Source of the DNA: Blastococcus sp. CT_GayMR16
Lineage (GTDB): Bacteria; Actinomycetota; Actinomycetes; Mycobacteriales; Geodermatophilaceae
Direction of reading: 5' to 3'
DNA: 64,000 nt
Assembly: GCF_004570875.1 (NCBI RefSeq)
Contig: NZ_SPQK01000002.1
Span: forward strand, 248,001 to 312,000
Numbering within the stretch: position 1 is the stretch's first letter; each line of letters opens with the position of its first letter. Below are positions 39,676 to 48,592 of this stretch, one piece after another. A program made the position numbers and the translations under genes. The notes below the pieces were generated by a model. That model made no database searches. It saw nothing but the letters and a program-made list of their open reading frames with translations, and was not told where the DNA came from.

Positions 39676-41016
39676 TCAGCTGGCCGAACCCAGGGTGACG
39701 TCAGCGGTCCGGGTGTCGTTCCCGCGGCGCACGGTCAGGGTGACGGTGTCGCCGGGGGCCTTGCTCCGGACCGCCGCGGTCAGCTCGGTCGAGGTGGTGA
39801 CGGGCCGGTTGCCGACCGCGGTCACGACGTCGCCGCCCTGCAGCCCTGCCGCCGCCGCCGCGCTGTCCGGCTCCACCGAGACGATCTCCGCGCCGGTCCC
39901 GACGCCGGAGTTCTGGTCGTCTGCGGCGGTCTGGGTGCTCACGCCGAGGAAGGCGCGCGTCGCCGTGCCGTTCGCGATGAGCTCCTTGGCGATCCGCTGT
40001 GCGGTGTTGGACGGGATGGCGAACCCGACGCCGATGTTCCCGCTCTGCGACTGCGACCCCGGGGCGCCGGAGGCGACGGTCGCGATCGCGCTGTTGATGC
40101 CGACGACCTCGCCGGCGCCGTTCACCAGCGCCCCGCCGGAGTTGCCGGGGTTGATGGCCGCGTCGGTCTGCAGCGCGTCGATGACGGTGGCGTCGTCCTG
40201 CGTCGAGCCGGTGGCGACCGCCCGGCCGGTGGCGCTGATGATGCCGTCGGTGACGGTGTTCGACAGGCCCAGGGGAGCGCCGATGGCCACGGCCACGTCG
40301 CCGACCTGCACCTTGTCGGAGTTCGCGAAGGTGGCCGGGGTGAGCCCGCTCGCGCCGTCGAGACGGACGACGGCGAGGTCTGAGGCCGGGTCGGTGCCGA
40401 CGACGGTGGCGTCGTAGAGCGTGCCGTCGGCGGTGCGCACCTGCACGGCGCCCGTGCCGGCGCCCTCGAGGGTGACGACGTGGTTGTTGGTCAGCACGTA
40501 GCCGTCGTCGGTGAGGACGACGCCCGAGCCGCTGCCGGAGTTCGAACCGCTCGAGACGTAGATGGTCACCACGCTGGGGGCGGCCTTCGCCGCCGCGGCG
40601 GTCGCGGTCGTCGCCGTCTCGGGGTTCTTGATGGTGACGTTCTGGGCCGAGGCGCTCGTGCTCGACGTGGCCGCAGGGTCGTCGATCAGCCCGGCGACGC
40701 CGGCCCCGGCGCCGCCACCGATGAGTGCGCCCGCGACGAGCCCGGCGATGCCGATGCGGAGGCGGCCGGCCCGGCGGGACGGCGCGACCTGGGCCGGAGG
40801 CCCTGCTGCGGGCTCCGGAGCGGGAAGGGGGTGTCCGCCGTAGCCCGGGTAGTTCGGCGGGGCCGGCGGCTGCTGGGCCTGCGGCGGCGCCCAGGGGGCG
40901 TGCCCGCCGTAGACCGGCTGGGCAGGTGTGGTGGCGGCTGCCTGCTGGGGCGGCGTCCCCGGCGAGCCCGCCTGGGCGTCGCGGTCCGCGCCGGGCTCGG
41001 TTCCGTGTTCGCTCAC
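39676..41016 (-). CDS. Membrane-anchored trypsin-like serine protease with PDZ domain (HtrA family)
   Basis: The 446-residue protein has a long Pro/Ala/Gln-rich cytoplasmic part, a helix near residues 85-105 (RIGIAGLVAGALIGGGAGAGVAGL), then an extracytoplasmic S1C protease: LTNNHVV (His), SDLAVVRLD (Asp) and NPGNSGGALV (Ser). A C-terminal PDZ domain has GAEIVSVEPDSAAAAAGLQGGDVVTAVGN. It is an envelope stress protease. GTG 41016 was chosen because GGAGG lies 9 nt upstream; the frame's upstream part overlaps the UPF0014 gene. Substrates unknown. Confidence 0.92.
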   Translation of the reverse strand: MSEHGTEPGADRDAQAGSPGTPPQQAAATTPAQPVYGGHAPWAPPQAQQPPAPPNYPGYGGHPLPAPEPAAGPPAQVAPSRRAGRLRIGIAGLVAGALIGGGAGAGVAGLIDDPAATSSTSASAQNVTIKNPETATTATAAAAKAAPSVVTIYVSSGSNSGSGSGVVLTDDGYVLTNNHVVTLEGAGTGAVQVRTADGTLYDATVVGTDPASDLAVVRLDGASGLTPATFANSDKVQVGDVAVAIGAPLGLSNTVTDGIISATGRAVATGSTQDDATVIDALQTDAAINPGNSGGALVNGAGEVVGINSAIATVASGAPGSQSQSGNIGVGFAIPSNTAQRIAKELIANGTATRAFLGVSTQTAADDQNSGVGTGAEIVSVEPDSAAAAAGLQGGDVVTAVGNRPVTTSTELTAAVRSKAPGDTVTLTVRRGNDTRTADVTLGSAS

Positions 41017-41119
41017 TTCTGTGGTCCTCCCTCCGCGCGGTCGAGTGACCGCCGCGAGGCCCCACTCTGCGTGCCGCCGCTGGCCCGCTGCTGGAGGTGG
41101 CCTGTGAGATTCCTGGAAG

Positions 41120-41896
41120 TCAGCGTGGGACGTCGTCGAGGATCGAGCCGCGGGCGACGAGCTCGGTGACCGCCCAGACCGCCAGGACCTGGGCGGCCAG
41201 CAGCCCGACCAGGACCAGCAGCTGGGCCGCTCCGGCGTCCAGCGGACTCCCACCGCCGAGCAGGACACCGACGAAGGCGCCGGGGAGGGTCACCAGGCCC
41301 ACGGTCCGCGTCTGGTCCAGTCCGGGCACGAGCGCGGTCGCGACGACCGGACGGCCCACGAGCAGCACGGCGTCCCGGGGGAGGAGACCCAGGGCCAGGG
41401 CGGCCTCCAGTTCACCGCGTCGGTCGTGGAGCTCGTCGCGCAGCCGCCGCCCGGCGAGCGACGTCGCCGTCATGGCGCCGCCGATCAGGATGCCGGCGAT
41501 GGGGATGACGGCGATGCCGCGCAGCGGGACCGCGCCGCTCGCGAGCACCAGCGCCACCACCGGTGCCGCCCCGCCGGCGATCGGCAGGGCGGTGGGCAGC
41601 ACGCGGCCGAGCACTCCGGGGTGCCGGACGGTGTGCCCGGTGACGCGGCCGGCCGAGGTCAGGGTGGCGACGGTGAGCATCAGGACGACGAAGACGGCCG
41701 ACAGCAGCAGCGACCGGACGACGACGAGGAGCACCGCCGACACCGCGGCGAGCTGCACCGTGGCGCGGACGACGGCGATCACCACCGGACGGTCCTGGCC
41801 CAGGCCGGACAGGCGCCCGGCGACCGCCGCCAGCACCGTCAGGGCGATCAGGACGGCGGCCAGCCGCGGGCCGACGTCGACGACGGAGGAACTCAC
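41120..41896 (-). CDS. UPF0014-family ABC permease-like protein (FetB/YbbM type)
   Basis: The 258 residues hold about seven hydrophobic helices. TVLAAVAGRLSGLGQDRP, RATVQLAAVSAVLLVVVRS, then SLAGRRLRDELHDRRGELEAALALG and GLVTLPGAFVGVLLGGGSPLDAGAAQL match UPF0014 proteins (E. coli FetB, an iron-export-linked permease). There is no partner ATPase here. GTG 41896 gives the family-like N terminus. A possible metal or lipid role is unproven. Confidence 0.8.
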   Translation of the reverse strand: MSSSVVDVGPRLAAVLIALTVLAAVAGRLSGLGQDRPVVIAVVRATVQLAAVSAVLLVVVRSLLLSAVFVVLMLTVATLTSAGRVTGHTVRHPGVLGRVLPTALPIAGGAAPVVALVLASGAVPLRGIAVIPIAGILIGGAMTATSLAGRRLRDELHDRRGELEAALALGLLPRDAVLLVGRPVVATALVPGLDQTRTVGLVTLPGAFVGVLLGGGSPLDAGAAQLLVLVGLLAAQVLAVWAVTELVARGSILDDVPR

Positions 41897-41945
41897 GGAC
41901 GCCGATCCTGCCCGGGGGTAGGAACCGGCGTCGGCCGATGCGGCG

Positions 41946-42866
41946 TCAGCCCGGCGGTGCGGCCTCCCCACGGGCGTGCCGGTCCGTCGGCGGGATCAGC
42001 GCCATCGGTGACGTGCAGTGCCGGAGCAACCAGAGGTGCGGCCCGTCGAGCGAGCGGTGCAGCAGGGTGCCGTGGCCGGCGCTGATCATGATCAGCGGCG
42101 ACGGGCAGGTGGCGCGGAGCACCTGGTTGGCGCGCGCTGCGGGTAGCTCGGAGTGCTGGACCGTCAGGTCAGGGAACCGCTGGGCCCACTCGTCGAGGTC
42201 GTCGACCCAACTGGCGGGGACGGTCCGTCCGGACGACCGGGTCTGCAGGACCGACAGCGGGACGCCGGACCGTTGCGCGGTGGCCGCGGCGAACAGGGCG
42301 ACCGCCTCGTCGTCGGCCCGGTCCCCGACGCCGAGGACCGCGACTGCGGGCCGTCCCTCCGGCTCGGCACCCCGGCGACGGGGCACGATGACGACCGGTG
42401 CGGGGGACCGGGCCGCCACCTTGGCTGCCATGGTGGCCAGGACCATCTCGTCGGCCGCACCCGTCGTCGAGCTGCCGAGGACCACGAGCTGACCGGCGGC
42501 AGCCGCCCGCAGCAGTGCGGTGACGGGGTCACCCGGCACGACCTCGGTCGAGGACTGCACGCCCGGTTCGGTGTGCCGCGCGACGGTGTAGGCCACAGCG
42601 GTGATCCCCCGGGCGCGGGGGAGTTCCGGCGGGGGCCCGCCGGTCGCAGCGGGATGTCCCAGGTAGGGCGCGGCGTGCAGGATCCGCAGCGGTGCGCTGC
42701 GGCGGGCCGCCTCCTGGGCCGCCCACCGGACCGCGCCCAGCCCGACCTCGGTCCCGTCGACGCCGACGACCACCTCGCGGCCCGGTGGATCCTCGCCGTC
42801 CTTGGCCGACGCCGCGTTGGCGTCCTCCTCGCGGCTGGTCGGGGCGAGCGGGGCTGACATCGACAC
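41946..42866 (-). CDS. Universal stress protein, tandem Usp domains
   Basis: 306 residues with two Usp modules: the first begins EVVVGVDGTEVGLGAVRWA and ends LVVLGSSTTGAADEMVLATM; the second begins PAVAVLGVGDRADDEAVAL and ends PLIMISAGHGTLLH. The first nucleotide-loop region resembles the G-2x-G-9x-S pattern, while the second is degenerate. GTG 42866 has GGAGG 6 nt upstream; an in-frame ATG two codons on is 12 nt away. Divergent from the hypothetical membrane-protein gene at 43054. Confidence 0.85.
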   Translation of the reverse strand: MSMSAPLAPTSREEDANAASAKDGEDPPGREVVVGVDGTEVGLGAVRWAAQEAARRSAPLRILHAAPYLGHPAATGGPPPELPRARGITAVAYTVARHTEPGVQSSTEVVPGDPVTALLRAAAAGQLVVLGSSTTGAADEMVLATMAAKVAARSPAPVVIVPRRRGAEPEGRPAVAVLGVGDRADDEAVALFAAATAQRSGVPLSVLQTRSSGRTVPASWVDDLDEWAQRFPDLTVQHSELPAARANQVLRATCPSPLIMISAGHGTLLHRSLDGPHLWLLRHCTSPMALIPPTDRHARGEAAPPG

Positions 42867-43053
42867 GGTGCACCTCCGGGAGCAGTGGGTCCGTCCCTGG
42901 GTCGAGCGTCCTCGCCGCGATGCCGTGAGGGAAGACCCCACCGCATCCAGTGCATCAGCCACCGCCGAAGGGGTAGTGCAGAGCGAGCGCGTGGGTTCCG
43001 AACGCCCGCGGGCCGCTCGCATCGGCTTGTCCGAGCGAACCTGGAGGCCGCCT

Positions 43054-43770
43054 GTGTCCATCGCCCGACCGCTCTCCCGGGTGCTGCTGGGCGGCGCGCT
43101 GCTCGGCGGTGCTGCGTTCGCCGTCGCCGGAGGACTGGCCCTGGGCGGTCCGGGACTGATCGGCGTGGGCCTCGCGGCGACGCTCGCCGGCTGCACCGCC
43201 GCCGGGATCGCCCGGGAGTCGCCGGCCGCCGGCCGCGGCTCGGCCGTCGAGTCCGCCGTGTGGGCAGCGGGCTGGACCGCTGCGGCGGTGCTGGTCGTCG
43301 CCGGCGTCGCCACGGTCGCCGGCGGGACGGTGGCCGCGCTCGCCGTCGCAGCGGGGGTGATCGTGTTCCTCGGTCTCCGCCTGAACCGGGCGCGCCGGGC
43401 CACTGCCGGCACCGGCTCGAGGAGGGGACGGCAGCGGCCGGTCCATGGTGGGCCCACGCAGCGGCCGGTGCATCGGGGCGGCACGACCGGGCTCGCCCGC
43501 TATCTCCAGCCGGTGGGAGCACTGACGACGCGCGCACTCGGCGACGAGTGGCTGCGGACGACGGCGGCGCTGGCCGGCCGATTGGACCCAGCGGCCCGGC
43601 AGTCGCTGGTGGCCCGTCGCGAGGAAGCGCTCGACGAACTCGAACGGCGCGACCCCGACGGCTTCGCCCGCTGGTTGGCCGCGGGACCGACACCGGCGAG
43701 CGACCCGGCCGAGTTCGTGCGGGGAGGACCGGTGCAGCACGGTCCCGTGGCGGACACCGACGCCGCCTGA
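43054..43770 (+). CDS. Hypothetical membrane protein
   Basis: The 238 residues hold several hydrophobic helices over residues 5-110 (VLLGGALLGGAAFAVAGGLAL; WAAGWTAAAVLVVAGVATVAG; TVAALAVAAGVIVFLGL). An Arg-rich hinge follows. The C-terminal soluble part has LGDEWLRTTAALAGRLDPAARQSLVARREEALDELERRDPDGFARWLAAG. I do not recognise the family, but the C-terminal unit may be actinobacterial. GTG start has GGAGG 6 nt upstream. A tRNA-Thr gene follows 48 bp later. Confidence 0.65.
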   Translation: MSIARPLSRVLLGGALLGGAAFAVAGGLALGGPGLIGVGLAATLAGCTAAGIARESPAAGRGSAVESAVWAAGWTAAAVLVVAGVATVAGGTVAALAVAAGVIVFLGLRLNRARRATAGTGSRRGRQRPVHGGPTQRPVHRGGTTGLARYLQPVGALTTRALGDEWLRTTAALAGRLDPAARQSLVARREEALDELERRDPDGFARWLAAGPTPASDPAEFVRGGPVQHGPVADTDAA

Positions 43771-43818
43771 GCGTCGAGTCGCCCCCTACGATCGACGCGG
43801 TCACCTTGGTGGCCGTCC

Positions 43819-43894
43819 GCCGACGTGGCGCAATTGGTAGCGCACCCGACTTGTAATCGGGCGGTTAGGGGTTCAAGTCCCCTCGTCGGCTCCA
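43819..43894 (+). tRNA. tRNA-Thr (anticodon TGT)
   Basis: A 76-nt cloverleaf with encoded CCA end (TCCA). Acceptor GCCGACG pairs with CGTCGGC. Anticodon stem CCCGA/TCGGG encloses CTTGTAA, so the anticodon is TGT, reading ACA. The T arm is GGGGTTCAAGTCCCC. Unlike the CGT tRNA at the window start, the CCA is encoded. Confidence 0.93.
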
Positions 43895-44075
43895 GACCCC
43901 CTCCCGGCGGGTCGCCCAGGGCGGCGGAACATTCTTCCCGAGTTTTTCGGAATAGGTCTTTACGACGCCTGAGGTGTGCAGTAGTTTCCTCCGCGCCGAC
44001 AGGTCGTAGTCCCCGATCAATGGCCCGCAGAGGGCCCGCCGGCTTCCTTTCCCATTCTCTTGCGGAGGTTCCGCC

Positions 44076-44324
44076 ATGCCTTTCAAGCTCTCCGAGATCA
44101 GCGGCCTCGCCGATGGCATCTCCAGTGGTCTGCAGTCCACCGTCGACACCGGTGCAGGCACCTCTCTGCACGATGGCCTCCCCGGCCAGCTCCTGACCTC
44201 CGGCCTCGACGGATCGGCCACCCCGCTGGTCTCGGCAGCACTGCTGCTGGCCGCCGGTGGGATCTTCGCCGTCCGCAACCGCCTCGCGAGCGTCACTTCC
44301 CTCTCCGGCGCGCTGCCGGTCTGA
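44076..44324 (+). CDS. Small hypothetical protein with one membrane helix
   Basis: An 82-residue protein, MPFKLSEISGLADGISSGLQ at the start, then a Gly/Ser/Thr-rich part and one helix (LVSAALLLAAGGIFAVRNR). A good GCGGAGG lies 7 nt before the ATG. The preceding 180 bp are unusually AT-rich and include runs of T, which suggests a strongly controlled promoter or leader. No homologue is recognised. TTCCGGA..TCCGGAA (44347-44377) may end its transcript. Confidence 0.6.
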   Translation: MPFKLSEISGLADGISSGLQSTVDTGAGTSLHDGLPGQLLTSGLDGSATPLVSAALLLAAGGIFAVRNRLASVTSLSGALPV

Positions 44325-44397
44325 GCCCCCTCTCGGCGGGCGCCATTTCCGGACGCATCCGGTCTCTTTCTCCGGAACCTTTCGGCCACGCGCAGTA

Positions 44398-44425
44398 ATT
44401 GCTTCTGCGACGCATCGCAGGCAAT
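44398..44425. promoter_or_regulatory. Inverted repeat upstream of the LuxR-family gene
   Basis: CTGCGA-CGCA-TCGCAG (6-bp arms), with an outer ATTGC/GCAAT, spans 28 bp. It sits 133 bp before the regulator's start codon and 73 bp after the small gene's stop. It could be an operator or a transcript hairpin; no experimental or comparative support. Confidence 0.3.
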
Positions 44426-44557
44426 GGCGCGTACCGGTCCCCGCGCACCCAGGAATGGCGGAAGCCCGTATTCCGGCCGCGGCTCTCGGGCGAGGACGCA
44501 GCACCGGGCGCGCCCGGGAGTCTGGACGCCGGGGGGTGCTCGCGGCAGGATGACCCG

Positions 44558-47335
44558 GTGATCGGGACGGCGGGGGTCCCCTACATCGGGCGGACGCACC
44601 ACCGGGCGACCGTGGCTGCCGCGTTCGCCGAACCCGGTCACGTCGTCCTCGTCTGCGGCGAGGCCGGTGTCGGCAAGTCCTCGCTCGTCGCGGCCGAGCG
44701 TGCGGGCGCATCGACCGACGTCATCGAGGGGTCCTGCCTGCAGGTGGCGGGTCAGTCGCTGCCGCTGGCGGCACTGGAGCAGATCTTCGACGCCCGGGGT
44801 GGCTGGCCGGCCGCCGCCGACGGTGCGGAGCAGCAGTCCGCCGAGGAGCGCCTCAAGGCGATCCGGTTGTGGGCCGACGCGCTGGCCCCCAGCGGGTCGC
44901 CGACGGCGACGACCATCGTCATCGACGACCTGCAGTGGGCCGACGAGACCACCTGCGACTTCCTCGTCTACCTGGCCTGCACCGCGACCCGTCGCGGGCT
45001 GAGCCTCGTCCTCACCCTCCGGGACGACGAGACACCGCGGATCGGCCGGGTCGAACAGGCGGTCTCCGAACTGACCCGCCTGCCGGGCGCGAGCTGCGTG
45101 GAGCTCCAGCGCCTCGACCGGTCGGAGACGCGGGAGCTCGTCTCGGCTCTGACCGGGGACGTCGATGTCGACGTCGACGCCTGGTACGAGCAGACCCAGG
45201 GCAATCCCTATCTCCTGGGCGAGCTGGTGAAGGACCCGGGCTCGCGCCGCGTCAAGGACGTGCTGCTCGCCCGGGTGCGCCGGCTCGGTCCCGACGCCGC
45301 CGAGCTGGTCGGCCTGGCGGCCATCTTCGGGTTGTGGGTTCCGGATCAGCAGCTCTGCCAGGCGTCCGGCTTCGCCCCGTCGCGCTACGGAGCCGCTGTC
45401 CGGGAGGCCGTGGCTGCCGGCGTGCTGGTCGTCGAGGGCGGCGACTACGCCTTCCGGCACAGCCTGATGTGCGAGGCCGTGCTGGCCCAGCTGCTGCCGT
45501 TCGAGCGTCGCGACCTGCACCAGCGGGCGGCGGAGGCGCTGGGCGGGTCCGCTCCGGACGACGTCGTCACGGCGGCGGCCGTGAGCATGCACTGGACCGC
45601 GGCGGGGATGACCGAGCAGGCCGCCGAGTGGAGCCTGCGTGCGGCCCGGAAGGCGCGATCCCGGAGCGCGTTCGCGGAGTCCTGGGGCTACTACCAGCGG
45701 GTCCTGGAGTCGGCACGTCGCCCCGGGGACGCGGGCGGCCGGCTCGAGCTGGCGCTGGAGGCGGCGGGGACCGCGCGGCTCGCCGGTGACCCTGCCGCTG
45801 CCGCCGCCACGCTGGACGAGGCCCTGAAGTCCGAACCGGCCCCCGCGGCCGCCCGGGCCGGAGCCCTCGAGCGGCTGGGGTGCTTCCTGTGGGAGGCCGG
45901 GCAGACGGCGCGCAGCAGGACGGCCTACCTGGAGGCGGCGCGGGCGCTCGGGCCGGACGTCACCGCCGTGCACGCGCAGGTGTGGGGCGCGCTGGCCCGT
46001 GCGGCGTTCATCATGGCCGACTTCGAGGAGGCCGTCCGCCTCGCGGAGCGCGCGGTCGCGGCTGCGCGGGAACACGGCACACCGGGCGTCCTGGCCGACG
46101 CCCTCACCACCCGGGGGACTGCCGGAGCGATCGTCCGCGAGCCCGGCGCCCTCGACCTGCTGCGCGAGGGGGTGCGACTGGCGCGCGACGTCGAGGACCG
46201 CGCCGTGCTGTGCCGTGCCTACGCCAACCTGGTCGTCGCCTACGAGTTCACCGGCCTGCCCAGCGAGGCGTGCGAGGCGGCCCTGGAGGGGCTCGAGCTC
46301 CTGCCCGAGTACGGGCTGGAGCTGGCCGTGGGTGCCGCGCTCGCGTGCAATGCCGCGAACATGCTCGTCCGGCGCGGGCAGTACGAACGCTGCGCTGCCG
46401 TGCTCGAGGACCTGCTCGAGGGGCGGGTCGTCACCGGTCAGGCCCTGCACCTGCACCTCGAGCGCGCCGAGCTGCGCCTGCGGATGGGCGACCCGGCCGG
46501 TGCGCGGGCGAGTCTGGAGGCCGCGGCACCCCTCCGGGAGGCCGACGAGCCAGCCGTCGTCGCGGCCCTCGCCACGGCGACCGCCGAACTGCTCGCCCAG
46601 GAGGGCGACCGGGAGGGCTGCCGGCGCACCGTCGAGGAGGCCCTGTCGCGGCTGGCCGGTACCCCGGACCGGCGGTTCCGGACGGAGCTGCTGGTGATCG
46701 GACTGCGGAACGAGGCCGAGCGTCCCGGGCCGATGCCGGCACGCATCGATTCGGCCGCCACCGCCCGGCTGGACGAGCTGGGGGCCGCTCTGGACGGGCT
46801 GGCGCCGGAGGCGGACGACGACATCGACCACGCCGCCCACCACCGGACGGCCCGGAACGAACTCGCCCGCGCGCGCGGTACGGCGACCGCGGAGGACTGG
46901 GCGGAGGCCGTCCGGCTGTGGCAGGCGGCGGTGCGACCGCGCGAGGAGGCGTACTGCCTGCTGCGGGAGGCGGAGTGCCACGCCGACGCCAGGCGCCGGG
47001 ACAAGGCCGCCGCCGCGGCGTCGGCAGCACGCGCGCTGGCCGAGCGCCTGGGCGCGGCGCCGATCGTCGTCGAGGTGGACGCGTTGCTCACTCGCACCCG
47101 GCTGTCGGTGGCCCCTGCACCGCGGGCGGCGGCCGACGACCGGCCGTTCGGACTGACCGAGCGCGAGTACGAGGTCCTCGCCCTGCTCGGGACCGGTGCG
47201 ACCAACCGCCAGATCGCCCGAAAACTGTTCATCAGCGATCGCACAGTGGGTGTTCACGTGTCCCGCGTGCTGCATAAGCTCCAGGTCACGAACCGGGCAC
47301 AGGCCGCGGCCGTCGCCGTCAAGGTCGCCCGGTAA
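44558..47335 (+). CDS. LAL-type transcriptional regulator (ATPase + TPR + LuxR HTH)
   Basis: A 925-residue large ATP-binding LuxR regulator: Walker A GEAGVGKS (34-41), Walker B TIVIDDLQWADETT, a long helical repeat region (TPR-like), and a C-terminal HTH, FGLTEREYEVLALLGTGATN with NRQIARKLFISDRTVGVHV. LAL proteins act as inducer-responsive activators. GTG 44558 was chosen over an ATG 53 codons earlier because AGGA lies 7 nt before it and the homology starts at YIGR. A 62-residue gene follows 29 bp later. Target genes unknown. Confidence 0.9.
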   Translation: MIGTAGVPYIGRTHHRATVAAAFAEPGHVVLVCGEAGVGKSSLVAAERAGASTDVIEGSCLQVAGQSLPLAALEQIFDARGGWPAAADGAEQQSAEERLKAIRLWADALAPSGSPTATTIVIDDLQWADETTCDFLVYLACTATRRGLSLVLTLRDDETPRIGRVEQAVSELTRLPGASCVELQRLDRSETRELVSALTGDVDVDVDAWYEQTQGNPYLLGELVKDPGSRRVKDVLLARVRRLGPDAAELVGLAAIFGLWVPDQQLCQASGFAPSRYGAAVREAVAAGVLVVEGGDYAFRHSLMCEAVLAQLLPFERRDLHQRAAEALGGSAPDDVVTAAAVSMHWTAAGMTEQAAEWSLRAARKARSRSAFAESWGYYQRVLESARRPGDAGGRLELALEAAGTARLAGDPAAAAATLDEALKSEPAPAAARAGALERLGCFLWEAGQTARSRTAYLEAARALGPDVTAVHAQVWGALARAAFIMADFEEAVRLAERAVAAAREHGTPGVLADALTTRGTAGAIVREPGALDLLREGVRLARDVEDRAVLCRAYANLVVAYEFTGLPSEACEAALEGLELLPEYGLELAVGAALACNAANMLVRRGQYERCAAVLEDLLEGRVVTGQALHLHLERAELRLRMGDPAGARASLEAAAPLREADEPAVVAALATATAELLAQEGDREGCRRTVEEALSRLAGTPDRRFRTELLVIGLRNEAERPGPMPARIDSAATARLDELGAALDGLAPEADDDIDHAAHHRTARNELARARGTATAEDWAEAVRLWQAAVRPREEAYCLLREAECHADARRRDKAAAAASAARALAERLGAAPIVVEVDALLTRTRLSVAPAPRAAADDRPFGLTEREYEVLALLGTGATNRQIARKLFISDRTVGVHVSRVLHKLQVTNRAQAAAVAVKVAR

Positions 47336-47364
47336 CCGTCGACCGGTCTGCGGGAAGGACACCC

Positions 47365-47553
47365 ATGTCGCCGTTGAAGCTGTCGCTGTTCGGTGGGGGA
47401 GATGACAGGGAGGAGACGGTGGAGCTGGACGACGACGAGTTGGTCGGCAAGCTCCGCGAGGTGGTCGACGCCCACCCCGACCTCACCCTGACCGAGGCGC
47501 TCCGGCAGGGCCTCCAGCACGTCGTCGACAACGGTCCGACGACGAAGGGCTGA
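47365..47553 (+). CDS. Small hypothetical protein following the LAL regulator
   Basis: 62 residues, MSPLKLSLFGGGDDREETVE, acidic first half, then LVGKLREVVDAHPDLTLTEALRQGLQHVV, likely two helices. ATG with AAGGA 5 nt upstream; 29 bp after the LAL regulator, so probably cotranscribed. It ends 9 bp before the convergent sigma gene's stop. No homologue recognised; coding is plausible but not certain. Confidence 0.6.
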   Translation: MSPLKLSLFGGGDDREETVELDDDELVGKLREVVDAHPDLTLTEALRQGLQHVVDNGPTTKG

Positions 47554-47562
47554 TCCCGGCGC

Positions 47563-48138
47563 TCAACGGAGGCTGGGCTCGAGCTGAGCGCGCAGGGCGC
47601 GGACGGCACGCCCGCGAAGCGGGCCCAGGCTGCCCCGCGGGATGCCCAGTTCCTGGCTGACCGCGTCGTAGGACGCCGGCTCGCGGAGCAGGGCCTGCAC
47701 GATCAGGCGCTGGCTCAGCGGCAGCTTCTCGACCGCCTCGTCCAGCGCCCGGCGCAGCTCCTCGTCCATGAGCGCCGTCGCCATGTCGGTGTCGTCCGGG
47801 GCGACGCGGTCGGCCACGTCCTCGCTCGGGATCGCGCGCTGCTGACCCCGCAGGATGGACAGGGCCTCGCGGCGTGCGGTGGTGGACAGCCAGCCGGGCA
47901 GGCACTGCGGGTCGTTGATGCGGTCCGCGTTGCGCAGCAGCAGCACCCAGGTGCGCTGCACGGCCTCGTCGACGTCGGCGTCGCTGCGGAGGACCACGCG
48001 GGCGGCGGAGCGCAGCAGCGCCTCGTAGCGCCGCACCGTCGTGTGCCAGGTCGCCTCGTCGCCGGCGGCGAGGGCCGTCAGCAGCTCCCGGTCGACAGGA
48101 CCGCTGGTGGGGGCTTCGGCGAGAGTCAGAACGGACAT
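47563..48138 (-). CDS. ECF-type RNA polymerase sigma factor
   Basis: 191 residues: region 2 in DADVDEAVQRTWVLLLRNADRI and LPGWLSTTARREALSILRGQQR, region 4 in LPLSQRLIVQALLREPASYDAVSQELGIPRGSLGPLRGRAVRAL. No anti-sigma gene adjoins. ATG 48138 has AAGGAG 8 nt upstream. Facing away from it, 231 bp distant, is dodecin; a GGGAAC near 48163 could be part of an ECF-type promoter, but the matching -10 is not obvious. Confidence 0.87.
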   Translation of the reverse strand: MSVLTLAEAPTSGPVDRELLTALAAGDEATWHTTVRRYEALLRSAARVVLRSDADVDEAVQRTWVLLLRNADRINDPQCLPGWLSTTARREALSILRGQQRAIPSEDVADRVAPDDTDMATALMDEELRRALDEAVEKLPLSQRLIVQALLREPASYDAVSQELGIPRGSLGPLRGRAVRALRAQLEPSLR

Positions 48139-48236
48139 GGGCTGGGCTCCTTCGAGGACGTTTGGGAACGCCTGCGAAGTCTTCGGAGGGAGCCGGTGGC
48201 CAACATCCGTCGGACGACGTATTCAGGGGCCCCGGA

Positions 48237-48278
48237 AGTACGTACGCCGGGTGCCCGGGGTCACCCGTACGACGTACT
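48237..48278. promoter_or_regulatory. Composite dyad upstream of dodecin
   Basis: AGTACGT / ACGTACT outer arms, then GGGTG / CACCC inner arms (with 5-bp interruptions), around CCCGGGGT. This is a 42-bp symmetrical structure between the divergent sigma and dodecin genes, about 90 bp before the dodecin start. It may be an operator. Confidence 0.35.
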
Positions 48279-48369
48279 CCGTCGCCCGCCGGGAGAGCGC
48301 GCGAGGGCCCGGACGGGGCGGCGACGTGCCAGGGTCGAGGGCCACGTCCGGCACCTAGGAGGAGACCCC

Positions 48370-48576
48370 GTGAGCGAGCACGTGTACAGGCTGAGCGAGA
48401 TCGTCGGCACCAGTCCGACGAGCATCGACGACGCGATCCGGACGGGGCTGAAGAAGGCCGCCCAGACGGTCCGGAACATCGAGTGGTTCCAGACCGGGGA
48501 GATCCGCGGTCAGGTCGTGGACGGCGAGGTCGCCCACTTCCAGGTCACGATGAAGGTCGGCTTCCGCGTCGACTGA
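48370..48576 (+). CDS. Dodecin (flavin-binding)
   Basis: A 68-residue dodecin: VYRLSEIVGTSPTSIDDAIR, then TVRNIEWFQTGEIRGQVVDG and the C-terminal VAHFQVTMKVGFRVD. Dodecins form 12-subunit shells that store or buffer FMN or riboflavin; the conserved Trp (IEWF) stacks on the flavin. GTG with AGGAGGAG 5 nt upstream. The gene starts at 48370 rather than at an upstream in-frame start at 48043, which would run through the intergenic dyad. Confidence 0.9.
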   Translation: MSEHVYRLSEIVGTSPTSIDDAIRTGLKKAAQTVRNIEWFQTGEIRGQVVDGEVAHFQVTMKVGFRVD

Positions 48577-48592
48577 CGGACGGGGTCCCTCG

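Noticed and set aside
41017-41119. Small gene between the HtrA-like protease and the UPF0014 permease
   Set aside because: Only antisense frames; the 103-bp gap is explained by a promoter and Shine-Dalgarno for the protease.
43819-44075. Integrated element at tRNA-Thr(TGT)
   Set aside because: No integrase gene nearby and I did not see a direct repeat of the tRNA 3' end downstream.
43865-47362. 1165-residue minus-strand frame opposite the LuxR-family gene
   Set aside because: The plus-strand gene has Walker and LuxR motifs; the antisense frame has none and overlaps tRNA-Thr.
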